Of a stretch of DNA of 64,000 nucleotides, positions 63,974 to 64,000 are shown piece by piece. The notes beneath the pieces are model-generated. The model was not told the origin of the DNA, ran no database searches, and saw only the letters and a list, made by a program, of their open reading frames with translations. The stretch is from positions 62,001 through 126,000 of the forward strand of contig PUQB01000511.1 of NCBI GenBank assembly GCA_003024785.1, read 5' to 3'. Source of the stretch: Selaginella tamariscina (lineage: Eukaryota > Streptophyta > Lycopodiopsida > Selaginellales > Selaginellaceae). A program made the position numbers and the translations under genes. Position 1 is the stretch's first letter; each line of letters starts with the position of its first letter.

Positions 63974-64000
63974 TATGTAAATATATATAAGAACGTACCG
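58035..64000 (-). CDS. GWD1: Alpha-glucan, water dikinase (3' part), plastid
   Basis: Phosphorylates C6 of glucosyl residues in starch, opening granules for breakdown in the plastid. Twenty exons seen in the window: 63702-63864, 63438-63527, 62994-63156, 62865-62927, 62531-62593, 62394-62453, 61894-62046, 61624-61707, 61118-61291, 60870-60976, 60456-60669, 60172-60278, 59972-60107, 59770-59895, 59481-59591, 59278-59376, 59035-59208, 58737-58829, 58534-58648 and 58035-58239. GRGAQGDVGQRIRDEILVIQ opens the visible part. The phosphohistidine site lies in DVLSHVSVRARNSK. The nucleotide-binding domain holds VIFRSDSNGEDL, GYAGAGLYD and the end GTPQDIEGCIKDGELYVVQT, stopping at RPQM as in GWD1. One base is missing near 58571 and probably one at 61895; the exon at 62994-63156 lacks its last few codons and a GT donor. 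The 5' half lies beyond the window. Confidence 0.9.

Overview
The window reads as nuclear DNA of a land plant. It carries genes for a plastid chaperonin, a CRINKLY4-type receptor kinase, a plastid starch (glucan, water) dikinase and a plant-type LCAT-like acyltransferase. It also carries DRC3, a structural protein of motile axonemes. DRC3 points to a plant with swimming sperm (bryophyte, lycophyte, fern, cycad or Ginkgo); the sequence alone does not separate these. The DNA is strongly AT-rich. Introns are short and many consist largely of (CA)n, (GA)n or (TA)n microsatellites that run up to the splice sites.

Layout. 1-3.3 kb: plastid CPN60 beta gene, minus strand, 3' end outside the window. 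4.5-6.7 kb: CRINKLY4-related kinase copy A, minus strand. 7-25 kb: retrotransposon field with a solo LTR inside a copia gag remnant, a MITE with a matching empty site, tandem arrays, a LINE with a 17-bp target duplication, and one Ty3 element inserted into another of opposite strand. 25.5-27.7 kb: kinase copy B, plus strand, so A and B are an inverted pair. 30.1-32.8 kb: LCAT-like gene preceded by a relic of one of its exons. 35.3-38.7 kb: DRC3, minus strand, facing away from a small unrecognised plus-strand gene; a telomere-like repeat lies between them. 42.8-46.5 kb: GC-rich, ACGT-rich promoter island and an intact eight-exon bHLH gene. 48.3-53.9 kb: decayed copia and LINE copies, minus strand. 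54.4-55.2 kb: intact single-exon SET-domain gene. 56.3-57.1 kb: EF-hand gene whose intron holds an array of acceptor-like units. 58.0-64.0 kb: 3' part of GWD, minus strand.

Two themes cut across the genes. First, most multi-exon genes with recognisable homologues lack or gain single bases, mostly in short homopolymers (CPN60B, both kinase copies, the LCAT-like gene, DRC3, the EF-hand gene, GWD), while the bHLH and SET genes read cleanly. This fits an incompletely polished long-read assembly better than mass pseudogenisation, but true decay of the duplicated kinases cannot be excluded. Second, one DRC3 intron has the hallmarks of a U12-type AT-AC intron: its 5' site, branch site and AC end all fit, and splicing there restores the conserved reading frame.

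The neighbouring genes do not form an obvious pathway. I saw no new multi-gene system. The most interesting points are the minor-spliceosome intron, the acceptor array, the in-window MITE empty site, the three-fold CCGACGGCT element upstream of the bHLH gene and the inverted kinase pair with an altered DFG motif.
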